NCBI GenBank assembly: GCA_903909375.1
Contig: CAIVVM010000034.1
Location: 162,791 to 226,790 of the forward strand
Source of the DNA: an uncultured Alphaproteobacteria bacterium
GTDB taxonomy: Bacteria > Pseudomonadota > Alphaproteobacteria > Caulobacterales > Caulobacteraceae
DNA length: 64,000 nucleotides
Reading direction: 5' to 3'
Part shown: positions 1-9,597 of the stretch, in pieces
How the letters are laid out: every line of letters begins with the position of its first letter
Position numbering within the stretch: position 1 is the stretch's first letter
Notes under the pieces: generated by a model
The model's input: the letters and a program-made list of their open reading frames with translations, nothing else
What the model was told of the DNA's origin: nothing
The model's database searches: none
Translations under genes and position numbers: made by a program

Positions 1-1159
1 GCGGTTCGTCCTTGATGCTGGACCAGTCGATGCCTTCCAGCGTGATCTCGACGGGCGCGGTGTTGATAAGCTTCAGCACCTTGTCGAGGTTGCGGCTGTC
101 GGCCGGGGTTACGATGGTGAATGCCTGACCCGTCTTGCCCGCGCGCCCCGTGCGACCGATCCGGTGCACGTAATCGTCGGCGTGGTGCGGGACGTCGTAG
201 TTAAACACGTGGCTGACGTCGGGAATATCCAGCCCGCGTGCGGCGACGTCCGAGGCGCAGAGCAGGCGCAGCGAGCCGTTGCGGAAGCTTTCCAGCGTCT
301 TCATCCGGGTCTGCTGGTCCAGGTCGCCGTGAATCGGGGCGGCGTCCAGCCCGTGCTTCTTCAGCGACTTGGCCACCACATCGACCTCCGCCTTGCGATT
401 GCAGAAGACGATGCCGTTCTTCACGTCGGCGCGGGCGATCAGCTCGCGCAACGCCGTGCGTTTGGCCTTGGGGTCGGCAGAAGGGATGCGCACCAGGTTC
501 TGGGTGATGGTCTCGGCGGTCGTGGCCGGGCGAGACGCCTCGATCCGGACCGGATCGCGCAGGAATTGCTTGGTCAGGCGCGTGATTTCGGGTGGCATTG
601 TCGCTGAGAAGAACAGGGTCTGCTTCTTGGCGGGCGTCAGCTTGAAGATGCGTTCCAGGTCGGGGATGAAACCCATGTCCAGCATCCGGTCGGCCTCATC
701 GACCACCATGATCTGCACGCCGGTCATCAGGAGCTTGCCGCGTTCGAAATGGTCCAGCAGGCGGCCGGGAGTGGCGATCAGTACGTCGACGCCCCGATCC
801 AGCTTCAACTCCTGGTCCTTGAACGAGACACCGCCGATCAGCAGGGCCCAGGAGAGCTTCTGGTCCTTGGCGTACTTCTCGAAGGACATCGAGACCTGGT
901 CGGCCAGTTCGCGGGTGGGGGCGATGACGAGAGCGCGGGGCATGCGCGCCTTCGCGCGGCCGGCGGCCAGGCGGTCGATCATCGGAAGGGTAAAGGCGGC
1001 GGTCTTGCCGGTGCCGGTCTGGGCGATGCCCAGGACGTCGAGGCCCTGAAGCGCCATGGGGATCGCTTCGGCCTGGATCGGCGTTGCGGTGGTGTAGCCG
1101 GTCGCGGCGACAGCGGCGAGGGTCGCGGGCGAGAGGCCCAGGTCTGAGAATTCGGTCAT
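1..1159 (-). CDS. DEAD-box ATP-dependent RNA helicase (RhlE-like), 3' end outside window
   Basis: The reading frame starts at the ATG complementary to 1157-1159 and runs off the left edge (at least 386 codons). Read in order are the helicase motifs: Q-motif region (TPIQAEAIP), Walker A AQTGTGKTA, PTRELA, TPGR, DEAD (VVDEADRMLDMGF), SAT, and the C-terminal RecA-like domain with ARGLD and HRIGRTGR. Both helicase domains are therefore complete; only the C-terminal tail is missing. The family unwinds short RNA duplexes in ribosome assembly and RNA decay, in the cytoplasm. RhlE-type is inferred from the short N-terminus and overall motif spelling; the missing tail prevents a firmer subfamily call. 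Confidence 0.93.
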   Translation of the reverse strand, partial: MTEFSDLGLSPATLAAVAATGYTTATPIQAEAIPMALQGLDVLGIAQTGTGKTAAFTLPMIDRLAAGRAKARMPRALVIAPTRELADQVSMSFEKYAKDQKLSWALLIGGVSFKDQELKLDRGVDVLIATPGRLLDHFERGKLLMTGVQIMVVDEADRMLDMGFIPDLERIFKLTPAKKQTLFFSATMPPEITRLTKQFLRDPVRIEASRPATTAETITQNLVRIPSADPKAKRTALRELIARADVKNGIVFCNRKAEVDVVAKSLKKHGLDAAPIHGDLDQQTRMKTLESFRNGSLRLLCASDVAARGLDIPDVSHVFNYDVPHHADDYVHRIGRTGRAGKTGQAFTIVTPADSRNLDKVLKLINTAPVEITLEGIDWSSIKDEP

Positions 1160-1471
1160 CGTCTAACGATTAAGCGGTGTCTCGCCCCCGAAGCCGCCGA
1201 AGGGCGGACAGGCGCGGCGCGACCGCGGCTGCGCCAGCGAACGTCGCCGCGCGGCGGGAACATACGGCGCACGGGCGGCAAGTCAATGGAAGGGGTTGAA
1301 ATGACGGTGGCGGCAGGGTCGTTGCGCCTGGCTGGCGGGGGTGCGGACAGGGCGGAGCCGGTAAGGCCGGCGCCAGGCCCCGGCCTGAGCTGGATCGCGG
1401 GCGGCTGAATGAGCCTTGCAAAGGCTCGATTTTCGGTCGCTGTAGTTCCCAGAACGGCGTTCGGGGAGTCT
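1160..1471. other. Intergenic region between helicase and phosphotransferase pseudogene
   Basis: No convincing gene is seen; the reading frames here are antisense or out-of-phase shadows. It must hold the leftward helicase promoter. A short perfect inverted repeat, GAGCCTT-GCA-AAGGCTC, lies at 1411-1427, about 45 bases before the pseudogene start. It could be an operator or hairpin, but nothing links it to a function. Confidence 0.5.
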
Positions 1472-2156
1472 ATGCAAATTCCATCAGATGCGAGCGGCCT
1501 TACGGCGGGGTGGCTGTCAGACGTACTTGCGGTCGCCCCCGGTGGCCCGTTTGGACCCGTCGCCCAGGTAGAGCGCCAGCGGATCGGCGAGGGTGTGGGC
1601 GTCATGTCCGAGATCTACCGGCTGGCGATCCGCTATGCGCCCGAGGGACGACCGGGTCCGGCCACGCTGGTGGCCAAGGCGCCGGCCGGGACCGCGGAGG
1701 CCCGCGGCCTCGCCAACAGCTACGGCTTCTACGAGAAGGAGGTCGCTTTCTACCTCGATATCGCCCCGACGGTTTCGGTCGCCGCCCCTCGATGCTTCGC
1801 CGCCGCGTTCGATCCGGACTCCAGGGTTTTCGTGCTCCTTATGGAGGACATGGCGGCGGTAACCCCCGGCGATCAGATTGTCGGCCTGCGTGACGCCGGA
1901 CGTGCGGCGAAGCCAGGAGATGGATCTGCTGGCCGGCTATCACGCCCGGCTCGTCGGAGAAGGGATCGAGGGGTATGGGTTCGACGAATGTCTGGAGGAC
2001 TATCGCCGGGCGCTGCTGATCGGATTTACCTATGCGGTCCAGGCCGGAGGGTTTTCCAATATGGAACACGCGCGCAACGCAGCCCTGATCCACGCCATGG
2101 CGACGCGGTGCGAGGCGGCCTGTCTGGTTCTGGGTCTGGCCTCGATGCTGAACTGA
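1472..2156 (+). pseudogene. Phosphotransferase (APH/choline-kinase-like) family, internally deleted and frame-disrupted
   Basis: The 5' part from ATG 1472 encodes the N-lobe of a kinase-like fold (VMSEIYRLAI, LVAKAPAG, ENSYGF-like NSYGFYEKEVAFYLD, LLMEDM). After GDQIV, near 1880, the family sequence resumes in another frame with LSACVTPDVRRSQEMDLLAGYHARL and continues to the stop at 2156. The intervening catalytic section (the HGD loop with the catalytic Asp and the metal-binding DW/DF motif) is absent, so the remnant cannot be an active kinase. The pieces lie in different frames, consistent with a single internal deletion of roughly 150 codons whose size is not a multiple of three. The family name is from recognisable N- and C-terminal motifs; the substrate is unknown. 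Confidence 0.75.
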
Positions 2157-2256
2157 CGCAGGCGCCACTGGACTGACGCTCCGGCAACTGGCGTGACCTG
2201 CGGGTTCCGTACGCGCGCAGATAACAGCGCGGCGGCCCCCAGGGAGGACTTGCACC

Positions 2257-3447
2257 ATGTCAGACGGCCTGTTCAGCGATCTGCTCGTCATCGATTGCGC
2301 CAGTTTTATTGCGGGGCCTGCGGCGGCGACTGTGCTGGGGGACTACGGCGCGCGGGTGATCAAGATCGAGCCGCCGGGCGTAGGCGACGCCTATCGCAAC
2401 CTGTTCCGGCTGCGCGGCACGCCCGACGAGGTGGATTATTTCTGGACGCTGGAGTCGCGCAACAAGGAGAGTCTGGCGCTGGACCTTCGCAGGCCGGAGG
2501 CGCAGGCAGTGCTGCACGCGCTTGTGAAACGTGCGGACGTGTTCATCACCAATTCGCCGTTTCCGGCGCGGGAGCGCATGGGGTTGAGGGTCGAGGATCT
2601 GATGCCTCTGAACCCCCGGCTGATCTATGCCTCGCTGTCACCCTATGGCGAGTTGGGCCCGGAGCGAGACCGGACCGGATTTGACGCCACCGCCTGGTGG
2701 GCGCGCTCGGGGCTGATGGACATGGTGCGCGCCGGCCCGACTACGGAACCGGCGATTTCGATGCCGGGGATGGGCGACCATCCGACGGCCATGGCCATGT
2801 ACGGGGCGATCGTGACGGCGCTCTACAAGCGCCAGATGACCGGGACGGGATCCGAGGTCACCACCTCGCTGCTGGCCAACGGACTTTGGGCCAACGGGTG
2901 TCAGGTGCAGGCGGCGCTCTGTGGCTATGAACTGATGACGCGGCCGCCGCGCGGGGCGCGAGGGGTGCTGAACGAGATGTTCCGCGCTGCTGACGATCGC
3001 TATTTCATCCTGACCAGCACAAATCCGTTCCGGGACTGGCCGCTGCTGGCCAGGGCTGTGGGGCGCGCCGAGTGGCTGGAGGATCCGCTATTTGCAACGC
3101 CCGAGGCGCGGATGGCGAACGGTCCCGAGCTGGTGGCCCGGTTCGATGCGCTGTTCGCCGGTGCGCCCTTCGAACACTGGTCACGGGTCTTGACCGACGG
3201 CGACGTGACGTTTGGCGTGGTATCGCAGATCTATGATCACCTGACCGACGACCAGATCGAGGCCAACGGCCTGTTTCCCGAGATCGAGGGTAGCTATGGG
3301 CTGCGCACCGTCGATAGCCCTTTCCAGATGACCGGCGAGACGAAGGTCGCCCCGCACATGGCGCCGGGGATCGGCGAGCATTCCCGCGCCCTGCTGGAGG
3401 AATTCGGATGCTCCGCCGAGGAGATCGAAGCGGCGCTGGCGGGGTAG
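2257..3447 (+). CDS. Family III CoA-transferase (CaiB/BaiF-like)
   Basis: 396 residues, usual family length. It opens with the signature region LVIDCASFIAGPAAATVLGDYGARVIKIEPP, followed by SRNKESLALDL, the FDA motif (TGFDATAWWARSG; the Asp is the family nucleophile that forms an acyl-CoA anhydride) and PGMGDHPTAMAMYGAI. Family III enzymes move CoA between carboxylic acids, typically a carnitine, bile acid or branched-chain substrate; this substrate is unknown. A good Shine-Dalgarno (AGGGAGG, 2240-2246) supports the ATG. It stands alone in orientation; the following genes face it. Confidence 0.9.
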   Translation: MSDGLFSDLLVIDCASFIAGPAAATVLGDYGARVIKIEPPGVGDAYRNLFRLRGTPDEVDYFWTLESRNKESLALDLRRPEAQAVLHALVKRADVFITNSPFPARERMGLRVEDLMPLNPRLIYASLSPYGELGPERDRTGFDATAWWARSGLMDMVRAGPTTEPAISMPGMGDHPTAMAMYGAIVTALYKRQMTGTGSEVTTSLLANGLWANGCQVQAALCGYELMTRPPRGARGVLNEMFRAADDRYFILTSTNPFRDWPLLARAVGRAEWLEDPLFATPEARMANGPELVARFDALFAGAPFEHWSRVLTDGDVTFGVVSQIYDHLTDDQIEANGLFPEIEGSYGLRTVDSPFQMTGETKVAPHMAPGIGEHSRALLEEFGCSAEEIEAALAG

Positions 3448-3455
3448 GGGCCGGC

Positions 3456-4328
3456 TCAGGCTGCGGTGGCGAGGGGCTGCTGATCCGCGCCGGCGAGGAA
3501 ACGGCGGATCACGGGGAAGGTCTCGGCCGGGCGGGACACCATGAACAGATGCCCGCCGGGCACTGTCTCCAGCTGCGCATTGGGGATCAGTCGCGCCAGG
3601 AACCTGCCGTTGACCAGTGGCACAATGCGATCGCTCTCGCCCATCAGGACCAGCGTCGGGGTCTTCAGGAAGGGCAGGAAGAAAGCGCTGGTCCAGCCGG
3701 CCATGGCCGCCAGCTGATAGAGATAGCCACGCTGTGACGGCGGCCGCAGCCTGCCGATGTGAGCGTCGGAGTTCATCTCCTCGCCATAGAGGGCTTCGAA
3801 GTTCTGTCGCATGAACTCCGGGTCAATGTAGCGGCGCGGATTGGCCATCTTGGCCAGGACCTTGGGATCGCCGGGCGCCATGAACACGCCCGCAGCCGTC
3901 GCCGCCAGGATGAGCTTGCCGACGCGGTCCGGGTGCTGGAAGGCGAACTGCTGGGCCATGCCCCCACCCCAGGACACGCCCATGACATCGACCTTGCCGG
4001 TATAGCCCAGCTTGTCGAGCAGCCGCGTGGTGCGGAGCGCCATGGTCCAGGGGCGGTAGGGGAATCTGGGGCTGGGTGAGCCACCAACGCCTGGCATGTC
4101 GAAGGTGATGATGTCCTGATCCGGCATCCATTCGGCCAGGGACGCCATGATCTCGATGTTGGCGCCGATACCGTTGAAGAACAGGATCGGGCGCCCCTTC
4201 GCCTTACCCTTCGCAGTCCTGGCTTCCCAGACGGCGACACGCAGGCTGCGACCGGCGATCTTCATGATCTCCATCCGCGGCTCGCGGGCGGATCCGGGGG
4301 CGTCCTGGGCGTTGCCGGAAGCTTTCAC
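3456..4328 (-). CDS. phaZ: Intracellular poly(3-hydroxyalkanoate) depolymerase, PhaZ-like alpha/beta hydrolase
   Basis: 290 residues from a GTG start at 4328, which follows the phaC stop by 11 bases and has an AAAGG ribosome site; the open frame extends further upstream, but only through phaC. The fold is an alpha/beta hydrolase: LFFNGIGANIE, ITFDMPGVGGSP, nucleophile elbow GVSWGGG (Ser), acid region VLMGESDRIVP (Asp) and PGGHLF (His). The pattern and length match mcl-PHA depolymerases (about 283 residues), which mobilise stored PHA granules. Position directly behind phaC, as in Pseudomonas phaC1-phaZ, strengthens the assignment. Confidence 0.88.
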   Translation of the reverse strand: MKASGNAQDAPGSAREPRMEIMKIAGRSLRVAVWEARTAKGKAKGRPILFFNGIGANIEIMASLAEWMPDQDIITFDMPGVGGSPSPRFPYRPWTMALRTTRLLDKLGYTGKVDVMGVSWGGGMAQQFAFQHPDRVGKLILAATAAGVFMAPGDPKVLAKMANPRRYIDPEFMRQNFEALYGEEMNSDAHIGRLRPPSQRGYLYQLAAMAGWTSAFFLPFLKTPTLVLMGESDRIVPLVNGRFLARLIPNAQLETVPGGHLFMVSRPAETFPVIRRFLAGADQQPLATAA

Positions 4329-4339
4329 AGGGTGGCCTT

Positions 4340-6028
4340 TCAATCGAATACGTATTCGCCGGGCGCAGCGACGCCGGGCGGGTTCTTCCTGGAGCCCAGA
4401 TCCTTGGGCGCCGACTTCAACTCTCCGGAACGGGCCTGCAACCACTGCGCCCAGAAAGGCCACCAGGAACCCGCATGCTCCGAGGCGTCGTTTGCGAGCC
4501 ATTCGTCGATGCTGGTGGGCGGGCGCTTGTCGCTCTTGAAGTACTTGGCCTTGGGGTTGCCCGGCGGGTTCAGCAGCGACTGGATGTGGCCAGCCTGGGA
4601 CAGGATGAACTCCACGTTCGGTGAGCCGATCAACTGGGTCGTGCGGTAACAGGCCTTCCAGGGCGTGATGTGGTCTGTCACGCCGGCGACCACGAAACAG
4701 TCCTGGGTGACCTTGGTCAGGTCGACCTTGTGGCCGGCCAGCTCGGTAACCCCCGGCGTGGCGAAGGGTTGCGTCTCGTAGACCCGCAGGTAGTCAGAAT
4801 GCAGGGTCGCCGTCAGGTTGGTGGAGTCGTTGTTCCAGAACAGGACGTCGAAGGCGGGCGGGTCCTCGCCGTGCAGGTAGTTGTTGATCACATAGTTCCA
4901 GACGAGGTCATTTGGCCTCAGCCAGGCGAACGTCCGTGACAGCGAGGAGCCTTCCAGCACGCCGGCCTTGGCCGATCGCCGCCGCGCCATTTCTATGCCA
5001 TGGGCCGACACCAGGGCGCCGGTCTCGCTGTCGTCGGGCTGCGGATCCAGCACGCAGACCATCAGGGTCGCTGCGCCAATGCGCGGATCACCTTCTGCAG
5101 CCAGCTTGCTGAGCAGCGTGGCCGCCGTGATTCCGCCGGAACAGGCGCCGGAGATGTTCACAGTCCTTGACCTGGTGATCTGGCAGATCACGTCGATGGC
5201 TTCGATCAGGGCGTCAACATAGTCGGCCAGGCCCCAGTCGCGGTGTTCGGCCGTCGGATTTCGCCAGCTGACCATGAAGGGCTGGATGCCGCTGCTGGTC
5301 AGGAAGCGGATGATGCTCTTTTCCGGCGACAGGTCGTTCACATAGGCCTTGTTGATCTGCGGCGGGATGATCAGCAGCGGCACGCCGTGCACCTGTTCGG
5401 TGGTCGGCGCGTACTGGATCAGCTCCATCATCTCGGTGCGATGAACCACGGCGCCCCGCGTTGTGGCGATATTCTCGCCGATCTTGAACGGGCGCTTGTC
5501 CACCTGGCTGACGATGCCGTCGTTCTGGGTGATGTCCTCGTAGGCGTTCTTCAGGCCCTTGATCAGCGAGCCGCCGCCGGTCTCGAACGCCTTCTTCAGC
5601 GCCGAGGGATTTCCGATCAGGCTGTTGGTGGGCGAAACTGAATCCAGGATCATGTTGGTGACGAAGCTGGCGCGCGCGCGCTCACCGTCATCAAAATCCA
5701 GATCGTCCATCCAGTGGCCAACCCCCTGACGGACCGCCAGATAGTACTGCATGCCGGCGCGATAGAAGGGGTTGCTGCGGAAGGCGGGGTCCAGAAATCG
5801 CTTGTCCTTGGGGTCAGGGGCCAGTTCGGACTTGTTCTGGACGATCTTGACCACTTCACCGCTGAAGTTTTTCAGGTGTTTGAGGGTCTTGACCGGCCGG
5901 CCAGCGGTTTCGCGCAGCATAACGCCCACAGCGCCCATCAGGTCTTCGCGCGCAAGCCCGATGATCGGATTCATGGCCACGGTATTTTCAGCAGCCCCGC
6001 CGCCGAGATCGATCTTCGGTTTCGCCAT
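4340..6028 (-). CDS. phaC: Poly(3-hydroxyalkanoate) synthase, class II-like PhaC
   Basis: Polymerises (R)-3-hydroxyacyl-CoA into PHA at the granule surface. 562 residues from ATG 6028; an in-frame TTG at 6049 is the alternative. The lipase-box variant GACSGG places the nucleophile at Cys296, with Asp452 in GVTDHITPW and His481 in QAGHIQS. These numbers closely match the catalytic residues of Pseudomonas PhaC1, supporting both the class II-like call and the chosen start. The usual PHA synthase N-terminal domain precedes the hydrolase core. It is co-transcribed with phaZ (11-bp gap) and divergent from the TetR gene. Confidence 0.93.
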   Translation of the reverse strand: MAKPKIDLGGGAAENTVAMNPIIGLAREDLMGAVGVMLRETAGRPVKTLKHLKNFSGEVVKIVQNKSELAPDPKDKRFLDPAFRSNPFYRAGMQYYLAVRQGVGHWMDDLDFDDGERARASFVTNMILDSVSPTNSLIGNPSALKKAFETGGGSLIKGLKNAYEDITQNDGIVSQVDKRPFKIGENIATTRGAVVHRTEMMELIQYAPTTEQVHGVPLLIIPPQINKAYVNDLSPEKSIIRFLTSSGIQPFMVSWRNPTAEHRDWGLADYVDALIEAIDVICQITRSRTVNISGACSGGITAATLLSKLAAEGDPRIGAATLMVCVLDPQPDDSETGALVSAHGIEMARRRSAKAGVLEGSSLSRTFAWLRPNDLVWNYVINNYLHGEDPPAFDVLFWNNDSTNLTATLHSDYLRVYETQPFATPGVTELAGHKVDLTKVTQDCFVVAGVTDHITPWKACYRTTQLIGSPNVEFILSQAGHIQSLLNPPGNPKAKYFKSDKRPPTSIDEWLANDASEHAGSWWPFWAQWLQARSGELKSAPKDLGSRKNPPGVAAPGEYVFD

Positions 6029-6154
6029 CTTAGCCCTGCGTTGTTCCAATCTTGTCGGTGTGAACGGTTTTGTCCGTTCGCCTTATGCGCCTATACTTAG
6101 CGCTTCTTATTCGCTGTCAATTGAGGGCGACGCATCGCCATCGGATGGTCGCCC

Positions 6155-6757
6155 CTGAGCACGAAGTCCCGCATTCTCGAAAAGGCGCTCGAACTCTTCA
6201 ACAAAGAGGGTGTCGCGGCCCTCTCGGCCGTCGATATCGCGACCGCGCTCGGGATCAGCCCGGGACATCTCTACTATCACTTCAAGGGCCGCGCCGAGAT
6301 CGTCGCCGCGTTGGCTGCGGAATACCGGGCCGAAGTCGACATGGTGCTCGACGCGCTGACCGACACCCTGCAGACCGATGGAGCCAGCTTCGAGACCCTC
6401 TGGACCTATGTCCACATCCTCATCGAAGAAGCCTGGGATGCGCGGTTCCTCTACCGCGAGGCTGCTGCCCTGGTGATGCGCAGCCAGGACCTGGCGGCCG
6501 TCTTCCGACATGTGGCCACCCGGGAACGCACGACCCTGGCGAGGGCGCTGACCGACCTGAGCCGCGACGGCGTGATCTCCGCCTCGCCCGAGGTCATCGA
6601 TGGCGTTTCGCGCCTGATGACCACCGGGATCGGCTTCCACGCCATTGAACTGGAGCTCGAGGGAGACGCCGGTCCGCCGCGCGAGCGGATTGCGCGCGCT
6701 GCGGCCCAGGTCATGCTCCTGCCCGCCGCCCTCATCAGGGGCGGGCAAAAGACTTAG
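6155..6757 (+). CDS. TetR/AcrR-family regulator, PhaD-like by context; non-ATG start or frameshift
   Basis: About 200 residues. The N-terminal helix-turn-helix is plain: STKSRILEKALELFN, then VDIATALGISPGHLYYHF. No ATG, GTG or TTG precedes the helix-turn-helix in this frame; the frame is open only from 6125. The likely start is CTG at 6155, giving the typical LSTKSRIL N-terminus with GGATGG about six bases upstream. Alternatively ATG 6145 is the start and one extra C in the CCCC run at 6151-6154 breaks the frame. A default caller would start at TTG 6311 and lose the DNA-binding domain. It lies between phaC and the phasin, so it probably controls the PHA genes, as PhaD does in pseudomonads. 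Confidence 0.8.
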   Translation: MSTKSRILEKALELFNKEGVAALSAVDIATALGISPGHLYYHFKGRAEIVAALAAEYRAEVDMVLDALTDTLQTDGASFETLWTYVHILIEEAWDARFLYREAAALVMRSQDLAAVFRHVATRERTTLARALTDLSRDGVISASPEVIDGVSRLMTTGIGFHAIELELEGDAGPPRERIARAAAQVMLLPAALIRGGQKT

Positions 6758-7263
6758 GCGGCTTCGACGGGCTCGACCGTCTTGGCCTTGGCGGGCTTCT
6801 CCGCCGCGGTGGCCTTTTCGGCCTTCAGGGCGGCCACTTCCCGGGTCAGTTGCTCGACCTGGGCGGTCAGCTTTTCCATGGCATGACCCAGCGCGCCGAT
6901 GTTCAGCGGGGCGAGGGTTTCCGACACGGTCTTGCGGACCTTGCCGATGCGGGCCTCCAGGGCGGCGCGCTGTTCGGCGCGGAAGGCCTTGACCTGATCG
7001 GTGGCGTTGCCGACCAGCGACACAACGCGGTCGCCGCGGGGCGACTTGGCGATGGTTTCACGGACCTTGTCCTCGACTTCCTCACCCTTGGCGACCAGCT
7101 GGTCGAAGGCTTCGTTGGCGCCGGTGGCGAGCTTTTCGACCGCACCCTGCGTCTCGGTGTACATGCGCCCATAGGCGCCGACGCCGGCCAGCCAGATCTT
7201 GCGGGCGATGTCGGTGTCGACGGCGACTTCGACGGTCTCTTTGGTCTTCCTGGCCTTGGCCAT
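6754..7263 (-). CDS. Phasin / PHA granule-associated protein (PhaF/PhaI-like)
   Basis: 169 residues. Phasins coat PHA granules, setting their size and number. The first ~100 residues are amphipathic helix with the family pattern IWLAGVGAYGRM, then a heptad-rich stretch ending in MEKLTAQVEQLTREVAALKAE (leucine-zipper-like oligomerisation), and a Lys/Ala/Pro/Glu-rich tail. The tail is far shorter than the histone-like tail of Pseudomonas PhaF, so PhaI-like is the closer description. It converges on the TetR gene and the two stop codons overlap by four bases (6754-6757). Confidence 0.88.
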   Translation of the reverse strand: MAKARKTKETVEVAVDTDIARKIWLAGVGAYGRMYTETQGAVEKLATGANEAFDQLVAKGEEVEDKVRETIAKSPRGDRVVSLVGNATDQVKAFRAEQRAALEARIGKVRKTVSETLAPLNIGALGHAMEKLTAQVEQLTREVAALKAEKATAAEKPAKAKTVEPVEAA

Positions 7264-7471
7264 GATCAGTATCCTTGCAACGTGTGCGGCCCCGGGGAGG
7301 AAGCCGATGACGTCGCAATAGGCCGACGGTTTAGAAAAAGCATTCTAACCGCCCCGGTGGTTGCGGCGGGTGTGGTCGCCGTCTAGGCCCGACACCACTT
7401 TGAGCGCTGCCAGATGACCGTTGGCGCTGGGGCGCCAGGTCAAGCCCGCTGATGATGGGCGTGGGCCGTGT

Positions 7472-9523
<2,052 letters not shown>

Positions 9524-9597
9524 TGAACCCGCTAGGGTGGGGCGATTCTGGTTCGCCCGGTATCAATCCCCAGACGCAGGTTGGCAATGCAGACCCG

